Source of the DNA: Zingiber officinale
Lineage: Eukaryota > Streptophyta > Magnoliopsida > Zingiberales > Zingiberaceae
Assembly: GCF_018446385.1 (NCBI RefSeq)
Contig: NC_056003.1
Span: 20,643,198 to 20,707,197 of the forward strand
Reading direction: 5' to 3'
Length of the DNA: 64,000 bases
Each line of letters starts with the position of its first letter. Within the stretch, counting starts at the first letter, position 1. The notes below the pieces were generated by a model. That model was not told the DNA's origin. It searched no databases and worked only from the letters and a program-made list of their open reading frames with translations. This document shows positions 46,117 to 62,156 of the stretch, piece after piece. The position numbers and the translations under genes were made by a program.

Positions 46117-49031
46117 ATGTCCGAGAAGCGCGAAGCGAAGGGGGTCGCGGGGCGAGGGGATTTCGAGCCCGGGAAGCCTCCGCCGTTCCGGATCGGCGAC
46201 ATCCGGGCCGCCATTCCTGGGCATTGTTGGGTGAGGGATCCGTGGCGATCGATGAGCTATGTCCTCCGCGACGCCGTTGTCATCGCCGCTCTCGCGTTCT
46301 GCGCCGCCTACCTCGATAGCTGGGCCTTCTGGCCGCTCTATTGGTTCGCCCAGGGAACCATGTTCTGGGCCGTCTTCGTTCTCGGCCACGATTGGTACGT
46401 GCCCTCGCTATTCCCCTGTTCTACATTTCGAATGCAACCTAATTAATCGACGACACGATTTGCGGCGGCAGTGGCCATGGAAGTTTCTCCGACATCCCGT
46501 GGCTCAACAACGTGGTGGGACATTTGCTTCACTCCAGCATTCTCGTGCCATACCATGGATGGTAAGTTTTCTCATTCCGACAAATTTGCCTCTATTTCTC
46601 TGAATCAGATTTGTAAATCTGAAACACACACACACACAAACAGGAGGATTAGCCACAAGACTCATCACCAGAACCATGGGAATGTGGACAAGGATGAATC
46701 TTGGCACCCGGTCAGTTCTTCTCTTTCTTCTTTGAACAGTGTAAAATTTGTGTGTTTTCATGGTTGCTTCATACTGTTCTGTTTCTACTTCTCGTAAACT
46801 TCAATCTACATTGATTCTGTATCTGTTTGCAATCTAGTGTTTCATATATGTATAAACACATCATGTTACATAGTCTCAGAACCCTTAAAAAAAATGGAAT
46901 TAGAGGATTGTTTTCCAAATTCTTCAGATCTAAGAAATACAAATGGGAAGAAAAACGAAAGATGTAGATGAAGCAACTGCAGGATAAGTTTTGCTACTAA
47001 TTTTCTTACACTTGATCAGAAAAATAATTCTATACCATAATCCCTTTTCTTGGTCTTTTTTTTTCCAAGCAAGATTTTCTTTATTTTTTGAAAGGAAAAA
47101 AAAATTCCGTTCTGCTACTGATTGAAGGAAACAAAATTCATGGCTATCTGCTTTGATATGTTTTTGTTTGTTCCTTTCATGTGTTCCTTTTCTGTTGTTC
47201 TTGGTGAGTGTGTGTGGCCTGTGCTTCTTTTACACCATAGACATAGTGAAAAAGAAAGTGTAAAAACCCTATCAAGGTTGCTATAGTTACCGCATCATTG
47301 CCTGCTCTGCCCCAAATAATTGACACGGAAAAGAATATTGAATCTTCATTTTCTACCATCCTGGTCTATAGACAGATAAGTGTTTAAGTCAATTATGATC
47401 ATCATGCATGCTATGTGACTCAAGAATTTAGTTCTGATTGAAAATGTTCAGCTTCCATTGTGCAAACGAAATCTTGCCCCCTCATCAGTCCTATGGCAAA
47501 AGAAATAATATATCCCAGGACAACTTTGCAGTGAGTGATATAATCAAGAAAAGAAATCATGTTCCATTACCATATCACTGACACTGGGCAAAGAGGTGCG
47601 TGGTGTTGTCATTGATATAATGACATAGTCAGAACCTCCATGCATGTGCATGCTTGTTTTCTGGGTGACGGAATCATTTTCTTTCATTGAAAGGAACTAA
47701 TAATGTTTGCCTTTTTACTTGAAAAAATGACTGTAAGGCAAGAAATTGATGACGGTATCAATCTAAGAAAATGTGAAATCAAGTTCTTTCTCTTTTGATG
47801 TGTTGTCAAGGGCAACATTTAAGAAGCCTTTCTTTGCTGCAGTTACCTGAGAAGGTCTACAGGGAATTGAATTCGACTAGCAAAAAGATGCGGTTTACTG
47901 TACCATTTCCCTTGTTTGCTTTCCCTGTATACTTGGTGAGTCAGTTAGATTTCATTGATTTTCTCTTTTAGATTCTTACTTTTCTCATGCGTTCTTATAA
48001 CCCAAAAGATGAGGAGGACCCCTGGAAGGGAGGAAGGCTCCCATTTCCTACCGAGCAGCGGCTTGTTTGATCCCAAAGATGAACTAGACGTAGTGGTATC
48101 TACCACATGCTGGTCAGCCATGGTTTCCTTGCTTGTGTGTCTATCCTGGGTATATGGCCCCCTTCCGGTGCTCAAATTGTATGGCCTACCATATTTGGTA
48201 AGAGCATTCAGACAAACACAAAAAAAGATCACTCAAAATTGTTAAGAAATCTGGGTAAAAATTGCGAAGGTTTATTATTAACCTGCAAATTCTTTTTGAT
48301 CAGGTCTTTGTTATGTGGCTAGATTTGGTCACTTATTTGCACCATCATGGCCACAGCGAGAAGCTCCCCTGGTACCGTGGCAACGTAAGTTTTTATACAT
48401 TATTTTACTATTAAATAAACACAAATGAGCTTTATCTAATACCATGCTTATTCACGAATGTCAGGGTCATTTGTAGTCTTAGCTAGAAAAACCTAAAATG
48501 CATCTCTTCACACTCAAATCACATAAATATATATAATTACAAATCTAATATCATCTCAAACTCACATCACCTTCTTCCATCTTTTAGGAATGGAGCTACC
48601 TGCGAGGAGGATTAACAACCATAGACAGGGACTACGGTTGGATCAATAACATCCACCATGACATTGGAACTCATGTCGTACACCACCTCTTTCCCCAGAT
48701 CCCACATTACAATCTAATTGAAGCAGTAAGCTCAAAGTTTGATTAGTTCATAAACATTTTAGAAGATTAATTAATGGTATAATTGTGCATGTCCATCAAA
48801 CACACAATAACCTGTTTTCGGACCTGTATTTTGCTTCAGACAAAGGCTGCAAAGCCTGTGTTCGGTGAGTTCTACCGAGAACCCGAGAAGTCTGGGCCTC
48901 TTCCTCTGCATCTCTTGGGGGTCCTACTGAGAAGCTTGAGAATGGATCACTTTGTTAGCGACGAGGGGGACGTTGTCTTCTACCAAACTGACCCTCATCT
49001 GCTCAGTGGCAAGAAACACAAATCCATGTGA
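46117..49031 (+). CDS. FAD3: ER omega-3 fatty acid desaturase (linoleate to linolenate), FAD3-type
   Basis: Eight exons join in frame to 375 residues: 46,117-46,394; 46,472-46,561; 46,644-46,710; 47,843-47,935; 48,009-48,197; 48,304-48,384; 48,588-48,725; 48,840-49,031. FAD3 adds the omega-3 double bond to linoleate on ER phospholipids, using cytochrome b5. The three di-iron histidine boxes are present: HDCGH (H91-H95), HKTHH (H127-H131) and HVVHH (H295-H299). [20 protein letters not shown] is the typical N-terminal block. There is no chloroplast transit peptide, which separates it from FAD7/FAD8. I chose ATG 46,117 (MSEKREAK); an in-frame ATG at 45,742 would add 125 unlike residues. Exon 5 begins [13 protein letters not shown] where relatives have WYRSPGK.GSHF, using a weak AAAAG acceptor at 48,008, so this junction deserves transcript support. 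Gene otherwise complete. Confidence 0.93.
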
Positions 49032-51780
49032 AGAGGAAAAAAAAAGAAGACAAACATCAATCTGAAATTATAGTCTGGTGATATGGAACAGCACAAGACT
49101 CATCTGGCATCAGATGTATCCTCATTCTTCATTCTTTTTGATACGGGATTAGTTGAATCATGTACCCTTTTTCCAATAATTATTTTGACAGTTTTGAAAT
49201 GACAAATAGATTTTCACTCGAAATGTTCCTGTGACATTAGTAATTCTTTCTAAAAGAAAGTCATCTTCTTCAATTTTCCTTTTAACTCCAACTAACCAAT
49301 GTATTCACTAAGATATTTGATATTCCTACTTGCTATTATTCAATGATTACTAGTCATGTGTCAAAAGGCCTTGCCTTATCCCAACCAAGCAAAGGGGAAG
49401 AGTTTTTTTTTTTAATATTTCTCTCTTTGAATTGAATGTAGAGTAAAGAAAGGAAGGCTCCTTTAATATAGGACAAAGGCTCCTTTATTTTATCTCAAAA
49501 GTGTTTATTTTATTTCGAGCAATCCAAAGATGCTCATATATAAAGTTGCAAAGAGTATTTGTTTAAAACCAGACAAAAGAACTCATAGAGAAAGTGTGTC
49601 ATGAGTAAAGGAGTCTAAAAGACCATTTATATTAAGAAAAATTATTTGATTGACCAAAGCACCATCAAATCAATTCGTGAAAAACTATCAAATCGATTCA
49701 TGAAACAAAATCTATTTAGTAGACCGATGGTCCTTGGACCAAAGCGATAATAGTTGGAAATCATTATTTTGGACCTTTTAGGTAACTTTCATTTTTACCT
49801 TGGCATTTATTTATATATTACCGTTCATTTTACTAAATTATAAATAGTAGGTTAGTATGTTTTTTCTACCATATCCATTTAGTTAATTTATCCAATGACT
49901 AGTTCAATCAACTCATCAAACACAAACCATTCATTTAAAATATTTAACCAGTAAAATTGTTCAATGTCCAATGTTAATAGTAATTTTGATCTGATATAAT
50001 AATTTAGCGTAATTTTAATTAAATTAGAATAATCTTAATCAATTAAAAGATATTTTAATATAATAATGCCTCTTGAAGTATTAATTGTGATCGAGTAAAA
50101 TAATTGGGTAAAAATAAAAAGGACGATCTAAATTATAAAAATAATTCCTTTTTTCAAAAAAACTAAAAAAAAAATTAGCAGATATTTTATTTCCAAAATA
50201 TTCCTTATACAATATTGTTATAACAACTACCGATAGCTTCTTTAAGATGGTGTATTTTCAACATTATTATAGTTGTTATGCATGATTAGCAATAATAATA
50301 TGTAGAAATTATTTTATAGTTGCTACTACATGCGGGCCGAGAGATGGTCAATGAGGTTAACTGAGTTTATTATTTTTTTATTAAATAACTGTTACAAGCA
50401 ATCGGCTATAAGTTGATCGTATGATTTACCACCCTTTACATAACCTGAGGATGGACTGTGAAAGACACCTGAAATGAGCGTAATCACTTTTGTTATAATA
50501 CTAAGTAGTTGCTATATTATGTAGAAATTACTAAATAGTTACTATAACTGTTTTAGTGTTATTTTGATGACATTTAAAATAATTTAATCAAGTTAATAAA
50601 AAAATATTTTGATGTAATAGTGTTAGAGTTTAAGTAACTTCTACAATATAACAATTGATGATGTTAGAATGTATCCATGTTTAATTCTTGATATCCCAAT
50701 ATCTTCAGTTAGTGAGAAATAGTTGTTTGGTCAAATCAAGAAGTATAACCTGTGCTAGTCTTACAGAATTGATGATGTCCGAATACAGCAATTCGACGGC
50801 TAAGAAAATTTCAATACATTCATAATTACACATGTACAGATAATTACAAGTTATGATTCAATAATAAATTTTCTCATACTATAAATTGTATTACAGACAT
50901 TCAGTAAATGAGTTCAAGACTATTCAAATATAATATGTACTAAAATAATGAATCTGTATTTATCAAATAAATAGTAAACATTTAAGACAATCTCTTAGGG
51001 CATTCCTCAAAATCTAATAATAACAACATTATATTAAGTGTTATATATTGTAACAACTATCCAATAACTTCTACACATTGTATCATTGAAAATAAGGATA
51101 TTATTAGAATAAAATACTTGATAAAAAGGGCATCCTTTTGATTTACTTAATTTGAGATGTTTTTTTAATATTTTTTTTAAAAATATCTTTAAAATAAAAT
51201 AATATATCCTTTATATATATATATATTTTAGCATTGGATGCTCATTTGAGATAATAAAAAAAAAGTCCTTTTCATTTCTTGAGAATATCAATAAGAGGGA
51301 AGGAATTATGGGAGAAACTCTATCGACAAATTTTGTTTTGGTAAAAAAATGAAAAAAAAAAAACATATAATAGTAGGTTATTTTGGAAGAATGCTCATAA
51401 ATTTGTTCCAAAGACTCACATGTGCTTGGCGACAAAGAACATCAACTTTTTTCCAAGGACACATCTTGGTTTCCGTTCCATTGAACGTTCTAACAAAATA
51501 ACCTCCCGATTTATCAGAAATTGGTTGGTTTCCATCCAAAAAAAAAAATTTAAATTTTTCGGGGACCAATTTAAATATCTCCGCATCTGGCTTGGATGAT
51601 GACTCTCTGTGTCAACATCATCACTCTCGGTCGCTCGGAACCATTCGAGCACGCAAACAAGGGAGACGACGGAACGCGGCCGGCAAATGTGCTCACTCAA
51701 CTCCGCATTCTGTGCTGAACCAAGCCGATGAAGGCGTCGCAATGGCAGATTCATGAATCTCCCCGGTAACTCCACTTACC
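49032..51780. other. AT-rich intergenic DNA with a possible inverted-repeat element
   Basis: No gene recognised. Segments near 50,190-50,260 (ATATTTTATTTCCAAAATAT...ACAATATTG) and 51,030-51,130 (inverse of 'atttattctaataatatcctta') look like diverged inverted ends of a 1-kb element related to the one at 36.8-43 kb, because both contain 'gttactataac' phrases and end near 'gggcatccttttga'. The minus-strand frame at 51,416-51,775 has no recognised similarity. Confidence 0.4.
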
Positions 51781-52009
51781 AGCACAGGCACAGTTACGGA
51801 GGAGGAGAAGTTTATCCGCTGGGAAAGGTGAAACCTGGGCTACCTCGTGGCTCGCAGTGCCACTTGCACGCGCTTTCCCGGTTCCCGACAAAAAGGTTCC
51901 AGCTTCCCCCAATCTAGGCTTCTCAGTTCCTCCGTCCTTTAGGAAAAGGGAAAAAATGTTTTTTTTTCTTTTTCTTTTCGGTGTTGTTCTTGGAGATTAG
52001 TTTGATGTG

Positions 52010-52018
52010 AAACCCTAG
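52010..52018 (+). promoter_or_regulatory. Telo-box motif in the CDPK leader
   Basis: AAACCCTAG lies 59 bases before the CDPK ATG. It is a common motif near plant transcription starts, and its role here is unknown. Confidence 0.4.
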
Positions 52019-52076
52019 CCATCTCCGCGCTGTTTGATTGCTTTCTTCAAGTTGAGGGACCGGATCCGGGGTCGGG

Positions 52077-56535
<4,459 letters not shown>

Positions 56536-56879
56536 TCGCCCGAACTGTTGTTGCTGCCTTAACACTTAATTCATTCTGTTTTTGTTGGATGGGATTTGTT
56601 TTGACGCAACCCTTCGATATGTTTGCTGTGTAATTAACTTCAAGCCATAACGGTAGATGTGCAGTCCGTAGAGTGCTTGTTGCTATGTGCAAGTTCCACT
56701 CTGGTGTCTTTTTAGTTTTATTCAAAGTTGTAACATAAGGAAAGATGTGGTAAAAATCTATTGCATTATTTTCGAGGTTGTTAGACGATGCCTTTTTCTT
56801 GTGGTGTGGTCTATTCTATTATGTTATCAAACGAAAATCTTTTGGTTTAGGTATTTGATGATTTTTGAGTAATATTTCA

Positions 56880-57400
56880 TATCCGACCTATCAACAAAAG
56901 AGATATACAATTCAGAATAGAAAAATTTCAGAAAATTAAGATTTTTTTTTTATTTTGGGGTTAACGAAATTTTTTTATCCAAAATATACTCGAATAAGAA
57001 AAAATTATGATAAAAAAGAAAAAATAAAATAAAAAACTTTAAAAAGATAAAAAAATGTAAAAAAACTTAAAAAAGTATTTTAAAATATTTTAAAAATACA
57101 AAACACATAAAAATAATTAAAAATTGGAAAAAACATAAAAAATAGGAAAATAAAAAAACGTAAAAAAATTAAAAAAATTAAATAATGTAAAAAATAATAA
57201 AAAATAAAAAATATATAAAAAAATAGGAAAAACATAAAAAAATTAAAAAACATAAAAAATAAAAAAATAAAAAAAAGGGAAAAAATTAAAAAAAAAAAGT
57301 AAAAAAAATTAAAAACTTTAAATTTTTTTTTTAAAAAAAACACATAAAAATAAAGAAAAACATGAAAAAGAAAAAAATATGATTGATTTTATAACTAAGA
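56880..57400. repeat. A-rich low-complexity tract
   Basis: About 450 bases of (A)n broken by 'cataaaaa', 'taaaaaa' and 'ggaaaaa' phrases, with very few C. Phe-rich frames on the minus strand are artefacts. It lies between the CDPK 3' end and the next gene. Confidence 0.9.
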
Positions 57401-57739
57401 GTAATATAGTAAAATATTAAATTAAATTATTTATTAAAATCTTTAAATAAATAAATTTTTGTTACATTACCTAATCGAACAACATATTATATTTTATTTC
57501 TCATAATTTTAATTATATAATTATTTATTAATCATATAACTAAAATTATATATGATAATTTGAACTAAACACATTTATTAAAAGGTTTATCAGAAATTGT
57601 CTCGGCGACATCATCTCAATGTCATCATGGGATTACGGTTAATGTAAAATATATATTAAATGAATTTGGCGAGCAAAAAAATCAAAAATCAAACAAGTGG
57701 GCGTGACCGCGTGAGGCTGATTCGGAACGTAGTTGTCTG

Positions 57740-57965
57740 ATCCAGATCCGACCCGTTTGAGGGTTAAGAACTGCCCAGTTGTCTGTTGTCGCTGACATCA
57801 AATTTTGCAAACGAATCGGCGGTGGGGTGGCGGCGACGCCGGTAGGGGCGACGGTTTCTGTCCGTCTCGTCTTCTTGTTTCCTGTCCATTATCTGCTTCT
57901 CTGCACGGTCAATCTACCCGACGCTTTACTGAAATTTCGTCGATCGGCCTCTCGCTGGAAAGCAG
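57740..57965 (+). other. Probable 5' UTR exon of the micropeptide gene
   Basis: A GC-richer stretch after AT-rich DNA, ending AAAGCAG|GTTTAG, a donor-like site. A leader exon joined across a 1.7-kb intron to the acceptor before 59,654 would fit. Open frames of 65-67 codons inside it have no recognised similarity. The start is approximate. Confidence 0.4.
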
Positions 57966-59659
57966 GTTTAGATTCGATATGATTCGATGTGTATTTTCAT
58001 AGAGAACTTGTTTTTTAATTTGGAAAAATTCCGAAAAAGGGTAAGAGGTGAGCTTGGATGGCTGTTCTGGAATCGAGTAACTCTAATTTGAGTTCCGGTT
58101 AGGGCTCTGCCATTTGAAGAACTAGTTCCCCATTCGGATCTGGAAAGGAAGTAAGATTGTCTGTCTGATCGGAACCTTTATGTAGTCATAAACCTTGTAA
58201 GCTATAGGTATTCCCTCACGGGACAAAGAAGTCATAATGTTTTGTTGTTCTTGCTGATTATAGGTTCTTTGAGGTTGTGAATTTTAGGCATATTGTTGCA
58301 AGCATGAGGGTGGAATTTTTTCAGACGAAATAAAATGCAATCACCTAACAAAGGTTTAGACTTCATGGACATCTCTGGTTTTACCAATTAATAGGACAAA
58401 TCCAGATCATGTGATCCTTTTTGTTGAAGCAGCCAGCAGAGGGCTTGTAGTAGGTAGTTGCATCTGGTTTTCTTTTTGTCAGATTAAATGTATGTCTTCT
58501 GTCAAGATTCTGTTTTCTGGTACATGATCCCGAAAATGATTGCAGAATTTTGTTAGGAAAAAGAATTTTTAAGTCTCTCAGTCATCAATTATTTACCTGT
58601 AAATCTACCCCTAGTTCAATGAGCAGAGTACTGTTTTGGGGATATCTTTTGATCACATATATTCCTGACAACTTGAACAATAGTTAGCCATTGCTATAGA
58701 AAATCAATCCTATTTGATGATTTTTCAAATGTTTACGGGGTCATTCATGTTTGTGTCCCATTCAAAATTCACATTCAAAAACTAGTCTAATATTTATAGC
58801 AAAGTGGAATTCAACCAAAATCGGTGATGCAAAGTTTTCTTCTCTAAACTCCAACAGAAATTGAATAGCTATTCTTTACAAATTTGGGGTCCTTTTTTTT
58901 TTTTTTTTCCTTATATGCTTATGTATCTGGTAATATGTAAGAAGGTTTTATCACAATGTTGTGATATTCTTTTGTGTCAAACAAAAAAGAAAAAAAACCA
59001 ACAACAACTATAACACTTTCTATTTATTTGGCAGAAATGTAAATCGCATGCTTATTCCTTAGATTGCTTGTGGAATGAATCATGGATCGCGTTGAATAAG
59101 GATTAAAGTAGAATGAAGGGTGGGTTTTTGTTTTGATTCTTGTAATTGGTTTAATCAGATTGGAAGAGTATAGTGAATGGAAAGATTGGTATTATTGATT
59201 ACCAAAAATAGCCTTTTGTTTTTCATATTTTGGAATGCTTATTCGAGATGTTATGCTAATTGAAATAAAACCTTCATTCTAGTGAATTTAACTTGTTTGA
59301 CATAAGTCCATAATGAGATAGCTATTATGGAAATAAATTCACGGCATTGTTTTCATTTGGGAAATCATCACCTCAAGTTCACCCACAACTTGTCTTGCCA
59401 ATGATAGAAAATTCTCGTGGTTAATGATAGATTCTAAAATATCGACTGTCTTGCATGCAATCAGAATTTTTATCTCGGTATGGATGTTGATCTCAAATCC
59501 ATCATATTGTTGGGCATCATTTGTCTCTTTTTGATATGATCTTATCTACATCATTGTCATTAGGCACTGCTGCCGCCGCCATGATCTCTTCTAAGTTGCG
59601 GCTTTAAGAACACTTATTAATCTTTCATTTCCTTTTTCTGACTTTGCATTACAGATAAG

Positions 59660-59827
59660 ATGGGGATAATCAGAGGTAGTTTCTGCTTTCTAGTGGGGAC
59701 TGGCTGTGGAATGTACATTGCCCAGAATTACAATGTTCCGAACATAAAGAGACTCATAAATACATATATGTTTGTGGCAAAGCACATAGAAGAAACCTAC
59801 AGGAAGTCTAAGAAAGATGACGACTAA
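59660..59827 (+). CDS. STMP1/DUF4535-like mitochondrial micropeptide, 55 residues
   Basis: The reading frame is MGIIRGSFCFLVGTGCGMYI then AQNYNVPNIKRLINTYMFVA and KHIEETYRKSKKDDD, 55 residues. It matches the plant DUF4535 family, related to animal STMP1 (short transmembrane mitochondrial protein 1), whose shared core is a hydrophobic Gly-rich N-terminal segment, then G.Y.AQNY..PN. Animal STMP1 sits in the inner mitochondrial membrane and is linked to respiratory complexes; the plant role is not established to my knowledge. Residues 4-20 could span the membrane; the tail is charged. A CATTACAG acceptor (59,647-59,653) stands seven bases before the ATG, so the coding part is one exon with an intron in the 5' leader. 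The 3' UTR may have another intron (donor GTAAGA near 59,934). Confidence 0.85.
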   Translation: MGIIRGSFCFLVGTGCGMYIAQNYNVPNIKRLINTYMFVAKHIEETYRKSKKDDD

Positions 59828-60879
59828 CAAGCAGGGAAGTGACATTTTCATTGATATTGACTTACCAGATTTTCCATGACAGCATACCTGTAGGATAGTT
59901 GAAGATCATTACAATTCAGCTGATCATGATTTGGTAAGAAAATACTTTTGCACTTCTTATCTTTCTTAGTATTTATGCTATAATATGCTTCACTTCTTAA
60001 GTTCTTATCTTTCTGAGTTATCGTATGGATGATGAATTATGAGCTTCACACTGTAAAAATTTTCATTTGTTGCGAATCAAATGTTAATCATTTTTCCGCC
60101 TTGATCACAATTCTGAGTCATTTATGGTTAAAGTTGTAAATTTTCGGTAAATTCTATCGGATGCAAGCTTTCATTGCTTCCTTGCTCTACGATTCCATGG
60201 CCTGTAACTTTGAGATTATATGGTAAAATTTGGTGGCTGAGCCTACCAGTCCACCCTCTTTGCCCATGTTATTTCGTTGGCTAAAAAATACTCATAGTAC
60301 CACCATCCTCATCATATTTTTCTTCTTTTTTTTCCCCTATATTGGATTTTTTTTCCCTCTCTAATTGTTATAAAAAAAAAGAGAAGAAAAAAATAGAAAG
60401 CAAAAGAATGCAGAGAAGAAAAAAAATTTGATCTCTTTCAAAAAAGGAAAAAAATGAGGGGAAAAAAGGGGAGATAAATGTTGAATAAGAAAAACTCTTA
60501 TACATAGTGGGCATTAAGATATTTGAAGCTTTCATTATATTTTCTCCCTATAAATCTAGTTGGGCATTATAAGATGTATCAAAACCCACCATTTAGAATA
60601 ATACTAACAATTTAGGTAAACCAACTTTGACATTTGGTTATTTTAAATAGTTATTCCTGATTTGTTTACAAGTTTGGATACATCTATATTCAGATGTAAT
60701 GTGTTCGAATTTGTAAAAAGTCACTGTGTTTCATTTCCTTTTATTTTAAATCAAAGTTTATTTTTTATTCTTTTATATTTATTCACTCTGGTATTTGGGA
60801 TCATCCTAAGAATTCCAACATTAGAGGGGGACGGAATGCCACGTTGGTTTGTTACCTTTGATTATTTAACTGTGTTGAA

Positions 60880-61260
60880 ATCTAAATTTGCAAAGTGATA
60901 ATGGCGGGGAATAATATAGTTCTAAACTCTAATAACTTTTGAACTTTCATGGTTCAATTCATCAAAATTAGTTGTCTCGATATATTTTAACAAAATGGTG
61001 TGGTCGAACTCAAGAAGAAACATTTATTGGCGGTTGTTCTTGCTTTCCTAATTGAAGGCCAAATCCAATTATGTGCCATCTCAGTCCATCAACTTCAAAA
61101 CATCCTTCGACGTTGGTATTTCAACAGTCCCAAACGCATCTCTTATGTATTCAGATGTTTTGTCTATGTTCATCTTTACAAACACGAATGTTTTTTGTTG
61201 GGTATCTTATTCATAAAAAAAAGATGTAAGTGTTATCATCTATTATTAATTGTATCGTGA
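60880..61260 (+). mobile_element. Ty1-copia integrase-region fragment (fossil)
   Basis: The plus strand carries the integrase-core order SDNGGE, then QNGVVELKKKHLLAVVLAFL, then FRCFVYVHLYKHE and KRCKCYHL, matching the conserved QQNGVAERKNRHLLE and FGC..FVH....K blocks of copia pol. It is an isolated, heavily decayed piece with no LTR beside it, so it is an old insertion. Confidence 0.65.
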
Positions 61261-61304
61261 TGAAGTTAAAACTCTTTGTACATTAAAACATTTATATGAT
61301 CGGG

Positions 61305-61378
61305 ATGGCTGTCGAGACTAGGGTGTAGTGGTAGAGTATTTAGATTATCATTCAGATATTCGTGGTTTGATTTTTAAT
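61305..61378 (+). mobile_element. tRNA-like SINE head, cut by a TRIM (tentative)
   Basis: TAGTGGTAGAGT (A-box-like) and GTGGTTTGATT (B-box-like) stand about 35 bases apart, as in a tRNA-derived SINE. The TRIM begins right after it at 61,379, and AT-rich sequence that may be the SINE tail resumes at 62,034. Confidence 0.4.
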
Positions 61379-62033
61379 TATTAGGATTCAATTAAAGTCT
61401 CATATTGAAAAGATTTGGTAAAGATCATGGTGTTAAAATGATACATGATATCTCCATTAGCATGATATCTTTTGGGGAGAGCCGAAGAACAAAGTTATGA
61501 GGGCCTACGCCAAAAATGGACAATATCATGCCATTGTGGAGATATGTGGATATCCTTTTACACAACAAATGGTATTAGAGTCATTGTCCATGCCAGATGC
61601 AATATGGGGTGACCTTGAACGAAGTTAAGGGTAGGCCTAGGGTAAGTCAGGTTGACCGGATGCTCGCAGGGAGGCTTGGAGTAGGTCAGGATGACCGGAT
61701 GTTTATGAGAAAGACCTCGGAGCAGGTCAGGGTGACCAGATGCTCGTGGGGAGGCGAGTAGGTCAGGGTGACTAGATGCTCGCGGGGAAGCCCGGACCAT
61801 GAGAGTAATTGTGGTCCTTCATTTGAGGGGAGGATTGTTGGGGTTCAATCAAAGTCTCACATTGGAAAGATTTGGTAAAGATTATGGGTTTAAAAGGATG
61901 TATGATATCTCCATTGGCATAAAACTTTTTGGGGAGAGCCCAAGAGCAAAGGCATGAGGGCCTAAGCCCAAAGTGACTAAGTGAGTAATATCATGTCATT
62001 GTGGAGATATGTAGAGATCTTTTGGGTATAACA
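61379..62033 (+). mobile_element. TRIM (miniature LTR retrotransposon), fossil
   Basis: Two direct repeats of about 190-198 bp (61,379-61,567 and 61,836-62,033) share 'aaagtctcacattg', 'gatttggtaaagat', 'ttttggggagagcc' and 'aatatcatgccattgtggag', ending in AACA. AATGGTATTAGAGTC after the left LTR is a primer-binding-site remnant, and CATTTGAGGGGAGGAT before the right LTR is the polypurine tract. The interior has about four 'gtaggtcaggatgaccgg' repeats. It is a distinct but related family to the TRIM at 43,488. It looks structurally whole and LTR divergence suggests an old copy. Confidence 0.8.
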
Positions 62034-62156
62034 CTAGTTATGGTGAATTTGTAGAAATTTTTCTTTTAAATAAGATGCACAATTAAAGAATGCTGAGTTT
62101 TTTTATTGCCTACCTGAGCGCTTTTTGATTTATCTGATAGTTAGTAAGAAAATTTA

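Noticed and set aside
51416-51775. 119-codon minus-strand frame
   Set aside because: No recognised motif; lies in the promoter region of the CDPK gene.
57080-57343. 87-residue Phe-rich minus-strand frame
   Set aside because: Artefact of an A-rich low-complexity tract.
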